A stretch of DNA of 64,000 bases from Bacteroidota bacterium (GTDB taxonomy: Bacteria > Bacteroidota > Bacteroidia > UKL13-3). This document shows positions 44,610 to 53,792 of the stretch, piece after piece (within the stretch, counting starts at the first letter, position 1; the number at the start of each line of letters is the position of its first letter). Below the pieces are notes generated by a model. It saw only the letters and a list, made by a program, of their open reading frames with translations. It was not told where the DNA came from and made no database searches. The position numbers and the translations under genes are program-made. The DNA lies in NCBI GenBank assembly GCA_013298895.1, contig JAAFJM010000017.1, positions 1-64,000 of the forward strand. The letters are read 5' to 3'.

Positions 44610-45849
44610 ATTCCTCCGCTTTGTTTTTACTTGTCATTAACAGGTTATAAGCTCCTTGCGTTACAATTTGTTTATTATCAAAATCTTTAACATTTAATAT
44701 TTCAATAAAACCATTTTCGGTAGCACCAACTGTAACTGGCATCATTTCAAAGTCGTTTTTATCAATTGCAACAAATACATACTGATTTCCTTCAAACCTA
44801 ACTATCGCATCAACTGGAAGGGTGTTGGCTTTGTTGTTTTTTAGTTCTATTTCTGCATTCATATACATACCTGGAAGCAAGGTTCTATCATAATCTAAAA
44901 AGTGGCAATGCACTTCGGTTATCCTATCTTTTGATACAGAATGACCCACCAAAATAATTTCGCATGGATGTTTTTCATTAGGTTTATTGTTTGTATAAGC
45001 CACCAATTTTTGTCCAATTTCTATTTGAGCCAAATCCTTTTCAAAAATGGTTAATGCTAAGTGAATATCGGTTGGATTTACCAATTCAAACAATACCTCG
45101 CTAGGCTGCGTGTATTTGCCAATATTTACATTTACCATAGTTACATATCCGTTAATTGGTGAGTAAATATTAATGCTTTTTGAAATGGTATTTTCATTCA
45201 CCGTTTCAGGATTGAGACCTATTAGTTTTAATTTTTCAGCCAATGATTTTAAAGTGATTTTTTGAGAAATAAACTCTGATTCGGTTTGTTGGAAAACCTT
45301 ATCGCTACTAGCTTTGCTTTGGTTTAGTTCTTTTTGTCGGTTATATTCATTTTGAATAAAATGTAGTTTGGCTTTGGCCATTAAATAATCTTGTTGCAAT
45401 TGGATGTACTGTTGATCTTCCATTACAGCTATTACCTCGCCTTTGCTTACATGCATGCCTGGCAATAGTTTGGTCGATTTTAAATAACCACCTAACGGTA
45501 CACTTACCGATACCATGTTTTGTGGTGGCACATCTATTTTCCCATTTACTTTTAATGTGCTTGATATGCTTTTTTGCTCTAATTTACCTAACACCACATT
45601 GGCATTAGTTAATTGCTCATTGGTTAAAGTTACCATTGCAGGATTAGCTGTTTCCGCAGTTTTTTCTTCCGTTTTATTATTGCCGCAGGCAATAATAAAA
45701 GTTGCAGTTACAAACAATAAAATGGTTCTTATTATAAAGTTTGATTGGATTGAGATTGCCACGCTTCGCTCGCAATGACGTTTAATTAAATTGATATTAA
45801 TTTTAGTGGCTAGTGGCCAGAAGCCGGAAGCTAGTTGCTTATTTTTCAT
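44608..45849 (-). CDS. RND efflux periplasmic adaptor (CusB/CzcB-like)
   Basis: The track starts at 45897, but the ATG at 45849 overlaps the upstream CDF stop (ATGA) and gives 413 residues, so I prefer it. After a membrane segment and lipobox (LLFVTATFIIACGN), the protein has the adaptor pattern: a barrel-sandwich half (VPLGGYLKSTKLLPGMHVSKGEVIAVMEDQQYIQLQ), an alpha hairpin, then INGYVTMVNVNIGKYTQPSEVLFELV and a beta-barrel. It links the RND pump to the outer-membrane channel for metal export. The first roughly 35 residues (QLASGFWPLATKI, RHCERSVAISIQ) are encoded by repeat-type DNA rather than by conserved sequence. Confidence 0.88.
   Translation of the reverse strand: MKNKQLASGFWPLATKININLIKRHCERSVAISIQSNFIIRTILLFVTATFIIACGNNKTEEKTAETANPAMVTLTNEQLTNANVVLGKLEQKSISSTLKVNGKIDVPPQNMVSVSVPLGGYLKSTKLLPGMHVSKGEVIAVMEDQQYIQLQQDYLMAKAKLHFIQNEYNRQKELNQSKASSDKVFQQTESEFISQKITLKSLAEKLKLIGLNPETVNENTISKSINIYSPINGYVTMVNVNIGKYTQPSEVLFELVNPTDIHLALTIFEKDLAQIEIGQKLVAYTNNKPNEKHPCEIILVGHSVSKDRITEVHCHFLDYDRTLLPGMYMNAEIELKNNKANTLPVDAIVRFEGNQYVFVAIDKNDFEMMPVTVGATENGFIEILNVKDFDNKQIVTQGAYNLLMTSKNKAEE
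45752..45780. repeat. GAGATTGCC..CGCAATGACG palindromic element inside the cusB 5' coding region
   Basis: The + strand reads gagattgccacgcttcgctcgcaatgacg, an imperfect palindrome of a type dispersed in many bacterial genomes. It is a shorter version of the element at 20780-20817. It is read in frame as RHCERSVAI in the adaptor protein. A second palindrome-like string, ctagtggccagaagccggaagctag, lies just beside it at about 45810-45834. Confidence 0.75.
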
Positions 45850-46838
45850 TGTTCTAAAATGTGTTTTTTGTTTGATAAAATATTTTCGTGAGTCCATGCT
45901 ACTTGTTTTACAAATGGGCTATGACGAACAGTACAGCTTTGAATATTACAAATGCTACACTGCGTAAATAAGCAACCATCTATATGAATAAAAAACTCAA
46001 CTCGGTTGTTAAAATGTTTTTTTAGTAAATCGGTTAATGTATCTAAAATATCGTGTGCTTCATTTACATTGATGTAAAACGGAACTGTTAAATGGCAATC
46101 AATATGGTAGTTATTGGCATAATTAATTACGCGCATATTGTGTACATCTATCCAATTATTGTTTTTGTGTTCATTTAGTACCTTTACTATTTCAGCAATA
46201 ATTTCTTCGTCAGATTCGTCCATCATGCCTGAAAGCGATTTGCGGATAATTTTATAGCCAGTATAAATAATTACAAATGCAAAAATGATGGCTGCTAAAC
46301 TATCAATCCAAGCATAGCCTGTAAGTAATATTAAACCAATACCAAGCAATAAACCCAAAGTAGAGTAAGTATCTGATTTTAAATGGCTGCCACTTGCTAT
46401 TAATATAGGCGAGTTTTCTTTCTTACCTTTTTGCACACATAAATAACCAACCAAATAATTGATTATCGAAGTAATGGCAACTAATAGTAAACCCCAATCT
46501 AATTGCTTTAACTCATGCGGATTTACAAAGTTATTTACTGCTTCAAAAATGATAATGATACCTGCAATAGTTATTAATAACCCTTCAAAAGCGGATGATA
46601 TAAACTCCACCTTTCCGTGTCCGTAAGGATGTTCTTTATCACGTGGTTTTGATGACAAAATAATACTGTACAAGCCAATAAAACCAGCAATTACATTTAC
46701 GGTACTTTCAAGTGCATCAGTTAAAATAGCTACCGATGATGTTAACCACCAAGCCACTATTTTCATTATAAATAATACCACCGATACAGCTACTAAAATT
46801 TGCTGCATTTGAATGGTGTTTACTTTATCTTTTTGCAT
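45846..46838 (-). CDS. cation diffusion facilitator (CDF) metal exporter
   Basis: The 330-residue membrane protein has about six transmembrane helices. The metal-site patterns of the family are seen in LTDALESTVNVIAG and HPYGHGKVEFISS, and a second site in the helix with YAWIDSLAAIIFAF. The C-terminal cytoplasmic domain (VHNMRVINYANNYHIDCHLTVPF) is the usual dimerising fold. It ends with an added cysteine cluster, CLFTQCSICNIQSC, which could bind metal. CDF proteins move Zn, Co, Cd or Fe out of the cytoplasm. It sits inside the RND efflux operon, 1 bp from the channel gene and overlapping the adaptor. Confidence 0.9.
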   Translation of the reverse strand: MQKDKVNTIQMQQILVAVSVVLFIMKIVAWWLTSSVAILTDALESTVNVIAGFIGLYSIILSSKPRDKEHPYGHGKVEFISSAFEGLLITIAGIIIIFEAVNNFVNPHELKQLDWGLLLVAITSIINYLVGYLCVQKGKKENSPILIASGSHLKSDTYSTLGLLLGIGLILLTGYAWIDSLAAIIFAFVIIYTGYKIIRKSLSGMMDESDEEIIAEIVKVLNEHKNNNWIDVHNMRVINYANNYHIDCHLTVPFYINVNEAHDILDTLTDLLKKHFNNRVEFFIHIDGCLFTQCSICNIQSCTVRHSPFVKQVAWTHENILSNKKHILEQ

Positions 46839-46839
46839 A

Positions 46840-48141
46840 TTATTTATTGCTTAAATATAAAATTTGGATAACGCTTTCGTTCAAATTATTCACACTATTC
46901 AAGTACTCGTTTTTTATTAAAATAGCTTGATTGGTAAGCATTACCCACTCTAAATAATTGATTTCGCCATTGGCAAATTGTTTGTTAGCTGTTTCTATAA
47001 TCAACTGCGCATTGCTCAGTGTTTTGGTTTCAAACAAATTGATGGTATTGCTATTTAATTGATACATAGCCTTGGCCCTACTCCATTCGTTATTCAATAA
47101 ATTGGTTTCGTTTTGCAGCCTATTTTCACTCATTAAAATGTTCAATTTTGATGCACCAATATGCGCTTTATTAGCTCCAAAAAATAACGGAATTCCTAAA
47201 CCAATTTGTGCAGATTGAAACCTTTTTGACGTGGTATAATTAACATCATCAGCTCCAACTCCTTGCATGGTCATGTTGTTATAAGCCAAAGTTAAATCAG
47301 GTAATAAGCGAGATTTCTCCACTTTTTTATTTAACAATGAAATTTGTTTTTGTTGTACCAATAATTTGATTGTTGGATGGTTTAAAACCTCGTTGCTATC
47401 CAACTTCAACGCTTCATTTATTTTAAAATTATCATTGCTTGGAATTAATTTAGCGTTGGTATTTAGCAATAACTGAAACTGCATCAAAACCAATTCTAAA
47501 TCGGTGTTTAATTGATTTAATTGAATGCTGATTTGTGTGCGTTGATTTTCGGCTGTGGCAAGTTCCAACACATTGCTTTCACCTGCTTTAAACCTACTAT
47601 TTGATTTACTTAAAAACGCAGCATACAAACTATCGTTGCTTTGCAATAATTGTTGCTTTTGCTTTAAATATAAATATTGATAAAACGTTTGTCTGACTTG
47701 TTTTTTAAGTTCCGTTTCCTTCAATGCAATATTGGTTAAACTGCTTTGCCATTGCGCTTTTAAGGCATTTCTCTGACGAATATAAACTGTTGGAAATTGA
47801 AGGCTTTGCGCAATACCAAGTCTGTTATCATTATAAACACTATTTATTTGTCCGTATTCTCCATTTATCATGGTTTGTGGCAAATTAACACCCGTTTGAA
47901 TTAACTTTTTCTGGTAATCGGCTTTTAGCTTTTCGTTTTTTACGTTTAAGTTATTGCTTAAAGCTGAATCAATGGCTTGTTGTAAGTTTATTTGCTGCGC
48001 AAAAACGAATTGGCAATTGGCAATAAGCAATAGGCAAACAACAATTGGCAATTGACAATTGGCAAAGTTGCTTCCAAGTTTATTAATAATATTTTTCAAA
48101 TTGCTTTTTGCAAGTTGCTTTTTAATTTTTCTTTCTTTCAT
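46840..48141 (-). CDS. TolC-family outer-membrane efflux channel (CusC/CzcC-like)
   Basis: The 433-residue protein has the TolC-type repeated helical hairpins: NLQQAIDSALSNNLNVKNEKLKADY at the start, QTFYQYLYLKQKQQLLQ, and a second half with GIPLFFGANKAHIGASKLNIL and EINYLEWVMLTNQAILIKNEYLNSVNNL. It forms the outer-membrane exit duct of the CusABC-type pump. The N-terminal signal region reads NCQLPIVVCLLLIANCQFVFAQ and is built from the dispersed caattggcaattgac / cctattgcttattgc text. The start could alternatively lie at an internal Met, but none precedes the hydrophobic part. Confidence 0.88.
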   Translation of the reverse strand: MKERKIKKQLAKSNLKNIINKLGSNFANCQLPIVVCLLLIANCQFVFAQQINLQQAIDSALSNNLNVKNEKLKADYQKKLIQTGVNLPQTMINGEYGQINSVYNDNRLGIAQSLQFPTVYIRQRNALKAQWQSSLTNIALKETELKKQVRQTFYQYLYLKQKQQLLQSNDSLYAAFLSKSNSRFKAGESNVLELATAENQRTQISIQLNQLNTDLELVLMQFQLLLNTNAKLIPSNDNFKINEALKLDSNEVLNHPTIKLLVQQKQISLLNKKVEKSRLLPDLTLAYNNMTMQGVGADDVNYTTSKRFQSAQIGLGIPLFFGANKAHIGASKLNILMSENRLQNETNLLNNEWSRAKAMYQLNSNTINLFETKTLSNAQLIIETANKQFANGEINYLEWVMLTNQAILIKNEYLNSVNNLNESVIQILYLSNK

Positions 48142-48144
48142 TGT

Positions 48145-48510
48145 TCAATATTTTTCAGGATTGTTAATCATGTGATGAATCATTTTACCAACCTCTGTAT
48201 TTTTTTCAATTAATAACTTGTAATCTGTTTCGTTAATATACTTTGATGCAAAAGCAAAATCTAACCAAACCCCTGTCTCAGAATTTTCTGCATCACAATC
48301 AGTTAATTTTGAAACAAAATGAGCGGGATAAATTTTCTTCCTATACGCCTCAGCTAAATTAGCGCAAACACTCCTTGAAGATCGTCTTATTTGATCAGTT
48401 AAAGAAAATTTTTCTTCTGTTGGAAACTGCTTACTTAATTGAAATATTTGCATAGCCAAATCGAATGCTTTTTTATAAAGTGTAGTTTCTTTAAAATCTC
48501 TAACCGCCAT
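48145..48510 (-). CDS. four-helix bundle protein (S23/IVS type)
   Basis: The 121-residue protein matches the family first seen in intervening sequences of 23S rRNA genes: DFKETTLYKKAFDLAMQIFQLSKQFPTEEKFSLTDQIRRSSRSVCANLAEAY. The function is unknown, and members occur as free-standing genes in many Bacteroidota. It is embedded in the metal efflux operon between the RND pump and channel genes, with 3 bp to the channel gene, so it is likely an insertion that became part of the transcript. Confidence 0.88.
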   Translation of the reverse strand: MAVRDFKETTLYKKAFDLAMQIFQLSKQFPTEEKFSLTDQIRRSSRSVCANLAEAYRKKIYPAHFVSKLTDCDAENSETGVWLDFAFASKYINETDYKLLIEKNTEVGKMIHHMINNPEKY

Positions 48511-48534
48511 ATTTTAAATGTGTTAATTCTTAAC

Positions 48535-48668
48535 TTAATTATTGCTTATTGCACCTTGCTTATTGTCTATTGCTTATTGTCTATTGCTTATTTCTTATTG
48601 CTTATTGCTTATTGCTTATTTCTTATTTCTTATTTCTTATTGCTTATTGTCTATTGCCTATTGCCTAT
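48535..48668. repeat. low-complexity TTATTGC repeat block
   Basis: About 130 bp consist of near-identical words: ttattgcttattgc, ctattgcttattgtctattgc, ttatttcttattgc. On the + strand it opens leucine/tyrosine-rich ORFs in two frames, which are artefacts of the repeat. It separates the pump gene from the four-helix-bundle gene and includes the end of the pump coding region. Confidence 0.8.
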
Positions 48669-51600
48669 TCCTTTTAAAAACGCCTTTTTCAAAGAGGATG
48701 TATAACATGGGTAAAACAAACAATGTAAGGAAAGTAGCAACTAATAAACCACCTATCACTACTGTGGCAAGTGGTCTTTGAACTTCGGCACCTGCTCCGT
48801 TGCTTAATGCCATTGGAAAAAATCCTAACGAAGCAACAAAGGCAGTCATTAATACAGGGCGTAAACGTAATTTAGTTCCTTTAAGTACTATTTCTTTAAA
48901 ATTAGTCATACCATCAGCTTTTAACCTATTGAACTCTGCTATAAGTACAATGCCATTTAATACAGCCACACCAAATAATGCAATGAAACCAACACCAGCA
49001 CTGATACTAAATGGCAATCCACGAAGTGCCAAAGCAAAAATTCCACCAATGGCCGATAATGGAATGGCGGTGTAAATTAATAAGCTGTGTTTTAATGAAC
49101 CAAAAGCAAAATAAAGCAACAGTAAAATAAGTAGTAACGATACAGGAACAGCTATACTCAAACGTTTTCTAGCTGCGGTTAAATTTTCGAACGAGCCACC
49201 ATAAGTTACATAATAAGTAGCTGGAAACTTAATTTGAGTCTTTACCTTTTCTTGCAGTTCGTTCACAATGCTTTGCACATCTCTATTCCGAAAGTTAAAT
49301 CCTACAATAATTCTTCGTTTGGCATCTTCACGCTGTATTTGATTTGGACCATCTTTAATTTGTACATCGGCTATTTGGCTTAGCGGAATTTGTGTTCCAT
49401 TGGCAGTAGGAATCAATAAGTTTTGAACATCTGAAATATCTTTACGTTGCTCATTATCCATTCTAACCATTAAATCAAAACGCTTTTCTCCTTCATACAC
49501 CATTCCTGTGCTTTGTCCAGCAAAAGCGGTATTTACAATTTTATTTACATCGTTAATATGCAACCCATATTGTGCCATTAGAGCTCGGTTATAACTTATT
49601 ACAATTTGAGGCATTCCTGCTACTGGTTCCACATATAAATCAACTGCACCATCAACCGAATTAATCAAATGCCCCAGTTTATCAGCATAAAATGCAAGTG
49701 TATCGAGGTTTTCGCCAAATATTTTACACACTACTGCTTGCTTTGCACCTGTCATTAATTCATTAAAACGCATTTGAACTGGGTACTGAAAACCAAAAGT
49801 TACACCAGGAATTCCTTCTAATTCTTTGGTCATTTTTTCTGCCAATTCATCAAAAGTTTTAGCCGATGTCCATTCGCTTTTATCCTTTAAAATAATCATC
49901 ATATCGGCAGCATCAATTGGCATTGGGTCGGTAGGAACTTCTCCACTTCCAATTTTACTAACCACTTTTATTACTTCAGGAAACTTGGCTTTTAATATTT
50001 GTTCGCCTTTGGTGGTAGCTGCTGTGGTAATATTCAAATTACTTCCTGTTAAAACCCTTGTTTCTACGGCAAAATCTCCTTCTTCTAATGCAGGAATAAA
50101 CTCACCACCCAAAGTAGTTAAAGTAAAAATGGCAGCTGCAAAAAACAGTAAGGTTAAACTTAAAACCAATTTTTTATAAACTAAAACCTTGCTTAATAAA
50201 TTTTGATAATGAAACTCTAAAAATTCCATCATACGCGATGAAATATTTTTTTTATGGCTTGTCTTTTTACTTAAAAACAAAGCACTCATCATTGGTATGT
50301 ACGTAAGCGAAAGCACAAATGCTCCAAACAAAGCAAAAGCCACTGTTTGAGCCATTGGTTTAAACATTTTCCCTTCAATGCCTTGTAGCGTAAAAATGGG
50401 TAAGTAAACTATTAAAATAATAATTTGTCCAAATACCGCACTATTCATCATTTTGCTGGCCGAATTGGTTACTTGTTCATCCATTTCGTTTTGCGAGTAT
50501 TCAATTGGCAATTGACAATTGGCAATTGACAAGTCATTATCAACTATACCAACTTTCTCAACAATGTTGTCAGTTTTATTCTTGCCAATTGCCTGTTGCC
50601 TATTGTTTGAAATAAGCACGTGCATAACAGCCTCTACGATAATAACAGCTCCATCTACAATCAATCCAAAATCTAATGCGCCTAAACTCATTAAATTTCC
50701 ACCCACGCCAAACATGTTCATTAAGATAACTGCGAATAACATAGACAATGGAATTACAGAAGCCACCAATAATCCTGCTCTAAAATTTCCAAGAAATAAT
50801 ACCAATACAAAAACTACTATTAAAGCACCTTCAATTAAGTTCTTCTCTACTGTTCCAATAGCATTATTTACCATTTTGGTTCTATCTAAAAATGGCTCTA
50901 TTTCAACTCCTTCAGGTAAAGTTTCTTTAATGAGTTCAATGCGTTGTTTTACGCTTTTAATTACATCACTACTATTAGCACCTTTTAACATCATTACCAC
51001 AGCTCCTGCCACTTCGCCATTTCCGTTATAAGTTACAGCGCCATATCTGATGGCATAGCTAATTTTTACTTCGGCTACATCTTTAACAAACAAAGGTGTT
51101 CCGTTAGATAAATTTTTAATGGCTATGTTTTGAATATCCGTAATAGAACCAATTAAACCTTCGCTTCTAATTGATAAAACTGTTGATTGCTTTTCTATAT
51201 ATGCACCTCCAGTATTTTGATTATTGCTTTCTAAGGCACTAAAAACATCTGCAATGGTTAGATTATAAGATTGTAATTTGGTTGGATTGATAGCTATTTC
51301 ATATTGTTTAACCTTACCTCCAAAACTACTTACATCTGCTACTCCTTTTACCGATAGCAATTGCCTACGAATTAACCAATCTTGTATGGTTCTTAATTCG
51401 GTTAAATCATACTTGTTTTCATAACCTTTTTTGGCAGTAACCGTGTATTGATAAATTTCGCCCAAACCAGTGGTTACAGGTGCTAATGTTGGGGTGGCAA
51501 TTCCAGGAGGTAATTCATCTTTTACCAACTGTAAGCGTTCGCTAACTTGTTGGCGAGCCCAATACACATCGGTTTCATCGTTAAACACAATGGTTACTAA

Positions 51601-51873
51601 CGATAATCCAAAACGAGAAAAGCTGCGTAATTCAATAATTCCGGGAATATTGCTATTGGCTTGTTCAATTGGAAATGTAATTAAACGTTCAATATCGGCA
51701 GCACCCAGCGAAGGCACGGCAGTAATAATTTGAACCTGATTGTTTGTTATATCAGGTACAGCATCAATGGGTAGTTTTGTTAGTTGGTAACTACCATAAC
51801 CTATAAGGCCAATTACAAACAGGCCAATTATCAATTTCTGTTTAACAGAAAAAGCTATAATACTATTTAGCAT
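48658..51873 (-). CDS. heavy-metal RND efflux pump (CusA/CzcA family)
   Basis: The 1071-residue inner-membrane transporter drives metal export with the proton gradient. It has the RND layout: an N-terminal helix (KLIIGLFVIGLIGYGSYQL), porter domains, twelve predicted membrane helices, GALDFGLIVDGAVIIVEAVMHVL for the proton-relay helix, and the second half starting YKKLVLSLTLLFFAAAIFTLTTLGGEF. A stretch of about 35 residues near 420-455 (IGKNKTDNIVEKVGIVDNDLSIANCQLPIEYS) lies in the loop before QNEMDEQVTNSASKM and looks inserted, being encoded in part by caattggcaattgac repeats. The C-terminus is in the low-complexity block. Confidence 0.95.
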   Translation of the reverse strand: MLNSIIAFSVKQKLIIGLFVIGLIGYGSYQLTKLPIDAVPDITNNQVQIITAVPSLGAADIERLITFPIEQANSNIPGIIELRSFSRFGLSLVTIVFNDETDVYWARQQVSERLQLVKDELPPGIATPTLAPVTTGLGEIYQYTVTAKKGYENKYDLTELRTIQDWLIRRQLLSVKGVADVSSFGGKVKQYEIAINPTKLQSYNLTIADVFSALESNNQNTGGAYIEKQSTVLSIRSEGLIGSITDIQNIAIKNLSNGTPLFVKDVAEVKISYAIRYGAVTYNGNGEVAGAVVMMLKGANSSDVIKSVKQRIELIKETLPEGVEIEPFLDRTKMVNNAIGTVEKNLIEGALIVVFVLVLFLGNFRAGLLVASVIPLSMLFAVILMNMFGVGGNLMSLGALDFGLIVDGAVIIVEAVMHVLISNNRQQAIGKNKTDNIVEKVGIVDNDLSIANCQLPIEYSQNEMDEQVTNSASKMMNSAVFGQIIILIVYLPIFTLQGIEGKMFKPMAQTVAFALFGAFVLSLTYIPMMSALFLSKKTSHKKNISSRMMEFLEFHYQNLLSKVLVYKKLVLSLTLLFFAAAIFTLTTLGGEFIPALEEGDFAVETRVLTGSNLNITTAATTKGEQILKAKFPEVIKVVSKIGSGEVPTDPMPIDAADMMIILKDKSEWTSAKTFDELAEKMTKELEGIPGVTFGFQYPVQMRFNELMTGAKQAVVCKIFGENLDTLAFYADKLGHLINSVDGAVDLYVEPVAGMPQIVISYNRALMAQYGLHINDVNKIVNTAFAGQSTGMVYEGEKRFDLMVRMDNEQRKDISDVQNLLIPTANGTQIPLSQIADVQIKDGPNQIQREDAKRRIIVGFNFRNRDVQSIVNELQEKVKTQIKFPATYYVTYGGSFENLTAARKRLSIAVPVSLLLILLLLYFAFGSLKHSLLIYTAIPLSAIGGIFALALRGLPFSISAGVGFIALFGVAVLNGIVLIAEFNRLKADGMTNFKEIVLKGTKLRLRPVLMTAFVASLGFFPMALSNGAGAEVQRPLATVVIGGLLVATFLTLFVLPMLYILFEKGVFKRNRQ

Positions 51874-51957
51874 AAAGCGATAGTGATTAAATTAAATAAA
51901 TTGAAAACAAAACAAATTGCTTAGAACAGCAACTTGAAAATAATAAAATAAAAAATC

Positions 51958-52362
51958 TTAGATAGATTTTGGTGGCTGCCATATAGAGCAAACAGCCGAT
52001 GAATCAATAAAATGCTCTGAAGTAATAACATAACTCTTTTTAGAGGCAGGTAAAATGTTATTTAGCAAGTTATCGAAATTGGGGAATAAGTGAAAAATAG
52101 TAATGGAAGAAAACAAACCACTTTGCGATTTAAAAGGCAATTTCATGTCTTTTTCATAATCAGCATCTTTTACATTGGTGGTTTTATAATGTAAACTCAA
52201 AAACTCCCAAAATGTGATTTGTTTGTTTTCTTCTTTGTGTTCAATAAAATGTTCTATTAATAATGGTAACTTCAATAGCTGGTTAAACTCAGTTGCCGAA
52301 AACAAATAAGTACTTAAAAACAATATGGATATTATCCTTTTCAATAGTACAAATGTATTCAA
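51958..52362 (-). CDS. small protein at the head of the efflux operon
   Basis: The 134-residue product has a hydrophobic N-terminus (LLKRIISILFLSTYLFSATEF) and ends in CSIWQPPKSI. Similar short proteins with a FLSLHY motif often precede CusA-type genes in Bacteroidota, where they may be periplasmic or membrane accessory factors. The function is unknown. It lies 84 bp before the pump start on the same strand, and expression as the first gene of the operon is likely. Confidence 0.6.
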   Translation of the reverse strand: MNTFVLLKRIISILFLSTYLFSATEFNQLLKLPLLIEHFIEHKEENKQITFWEFLSLHYKTTNVKDADYEKDMKLPFKSQSGLFSSITIFHLFPNFDNLLNNILPASKKSYVITSEHFIDSSAVCSIWQPPKSI

Positions 52363-52399
52363 AGATTTTGATTTCTGAATATTTAATAAAAAAAACTAA

Positions 52400-52429
52400 A
52401 AAGCTCAATTCAAAAATGAATTGAGCTTT
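52400..52429 (-). terminator. terminator of the sigma factor gene
   Basis: A perfect 13-bp stem, aaagctcaattca / tgaattgagcttt, has a 4-nt loop and A/T flanks. It lies 28 bp after the stop of the sigma factor gene. Confidence 0.75.
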
Positions 52430-52456
52430 AAAAACATCATCATATACAAAAAAAAG

Positions 52457-53002
52457 TTACGCTGCTTCTTCGTCAGAAAATTTATCATAACCGTATGATT
52501 TGGCATAACCGCTTAATTCTGCTCTTAATTGGCGTTTAGCCACAAATATTCTTGTTTTAACAGTTCCAATTGGAATATCTAATAGCGTAGCGATTTCGTG
52601 ATATTTAAAACCTTTAGAACTCATTGTGAAAGGCTTTTTTAAGTTTAAAGGCAACTTATCTATTGCAAATTCGATATCACGCATGATAAATTTTTGTTCA
52701 CCTTTATTAACCTCAGTAATTGCAAAAGAATCAATAAAAAATTCGTTATCTGTATTATCAATAAACGTATTACGTTTTACCATACGTCTGTAGTTATTGA
52801 TAAAAGTGTTTTTCATAATTGTATATAACCAACCTTTTAAGTTAGTACCCTCCTCAAACTTTTCTTGGTAAGTGTATGCCTTTAGCATAGTTTCTTGTAC
52901 CAAATCGTTTGTGTCTTCAACATTTCTTGTTAGCTGATAAGCATATTTTCTTAAACTTTTAGCTTCACGTTGTACTACGTTTTTAAAGTGTATTGCAGTC
53001 AT
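52457..53002 (-). CDS. ECF-type RNA polymerase sigma factor
   Basis: The 181-residue protein has sigma-2 ([54 protein letters not shown]) and sigma-4 ([29 protein letters not shown]) regions joined by a short linker, as in extracytoplasmic-function sigmas. No anti-sigma gene is adjacent. The acidic tail SDEEAA and the orphan setting fit the conserved Bacteroidota ECF group that lacks a linked anti-sigma. The regulon cannot be inferred here. Confidence 0.93.
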   Translation of the reverse strand: MTAIHFKNVVQREAKSLRKYAYQLTRNVEDTNDLVQETMLKAYTYQEKFEEGTNLKGWLYTIMKNTFINNYRRMVKRNTFIDNTDNEFFIDSFAITEVNKGEQKFIMRDIEFAIDKLPLNLKKPFTMSSKGFKYHEIATLLDIPIGTVKTRIFVAKRQLRAELSGYAKSYGYDKFSDEEAA

Positions 53003-53381
53003 TTTGTTTAATTTTTTATGTTATTTGTTCAACAAGATTGCAGCAATAAATCCGTAATTGCAATTATTTTGTTCATGATTTATTCAAAAATATTAAACAA
53101 AAACACAATAAACTGACAATCAATTTAATAAAATTCAATAAAATGGGATTTTTAGAAGAAAAAAATGGATTATATTTTTAAATTAAAATAAAATTAATAA
53201 ATTAACCTTTGAGAGTGATGTAGGTTTTTTAAAAAATTAAACAAAATAGAAAAAGATATTATAATGAGATTTAAATTTAGCAGGTATTTAAAAAAAATAA
53301 AAAAATTAAAACAAAATATAATTATCGCAAGTTATTGAATACACAAATAAAAATTGTACATAGCACCACATTTTAAATTCA
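53003..53381. other. AT-rich spacer between sigma factor and pterin genes
   Basis: This 379-bp stretch is extremely AT-rich with many A/T runs and no ORF, hairpin or repeat that I can support. It must hold two divergent promoters, but no clear TAnnTTTG with a matching -33 was identified. Confidence 0.5.
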
Positions 53382-53792
53382 ATGGAAATATCAGTATCTA
53401 GAAAAACACATTTTAATGCAGCACACAGATTGAATGTGGCTCATTGGAGTGAAGAAAAAAACAAAACATTTTTTGGACCTTGTAATAATGCAAACTATCA
53501 TGGACATAACTACGATTTGATTGTAACTGTTACAGGAGAAATTGATTTGGAAACTGGGTATTTAATTGACATGAAATACCTTAAGGATATTGTAAAAGAA
53601 GATGTAGAGGATAGATTTGACCACAAGAATTTAAATTTAGATGTCGAAGACTTCAAAACTTTAAATCCAACTGCTGAGAATATTGCAATTGTTATTTGGC
53701 AATTATTGAGAAAAAGATTAGAAAACAAATTAAAATTGAAAGTTATTTTATATGAAACCGAACGAAATTTTGTTGAATACAATGGAAACTAA
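53382..53792 (+). CDS. queD: 6-pyruvoyl-tetrahydropterin synthase / 6-carboxytetrahydropterin synthase family
   Basis: The 136-residue enzyme acts on dihydroneopterin triphosphate made by FolE. Zinc ligands are His15 (THFNAAH), His40 and His42 (YHGHNY). The catalytic Cys34 is in GPCNNANYHGHNY, a spacing like animal PTPS (CNNPNGHGHNY), and FDHKNLN and PTAENIA follow. The family makes 6-carboxytetrahydropterin for queuosine or 6-pyruvoyltetrahydropterin for biopterin. The motif spacing leaves both open. It is coupled to folE downstream with overlapping ends, so the substrate is supplied by the same operon. Confidence 0.9.
   Translation: MEISVSRKTHFNAAHRLNVAHWSEEKNKTFFGPCNNANYHGHNYDLIVTVTGEIDLETGYLIDMKYLKDIVKEDVEDRFDHKNLNLDVEDFKTLNPTAENIAIVIWQLLRKRLENKLKLKVILYETERNFVEYNGN

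Noticed and set aside
48439-48781. Two + strand ORFs rich in Leu, Ile, Tyr and Cys (membrane-protein-like)
   Set aside because: They are translations of the ttattgc low-complexity block and overlap the real minus-strand pump gene.
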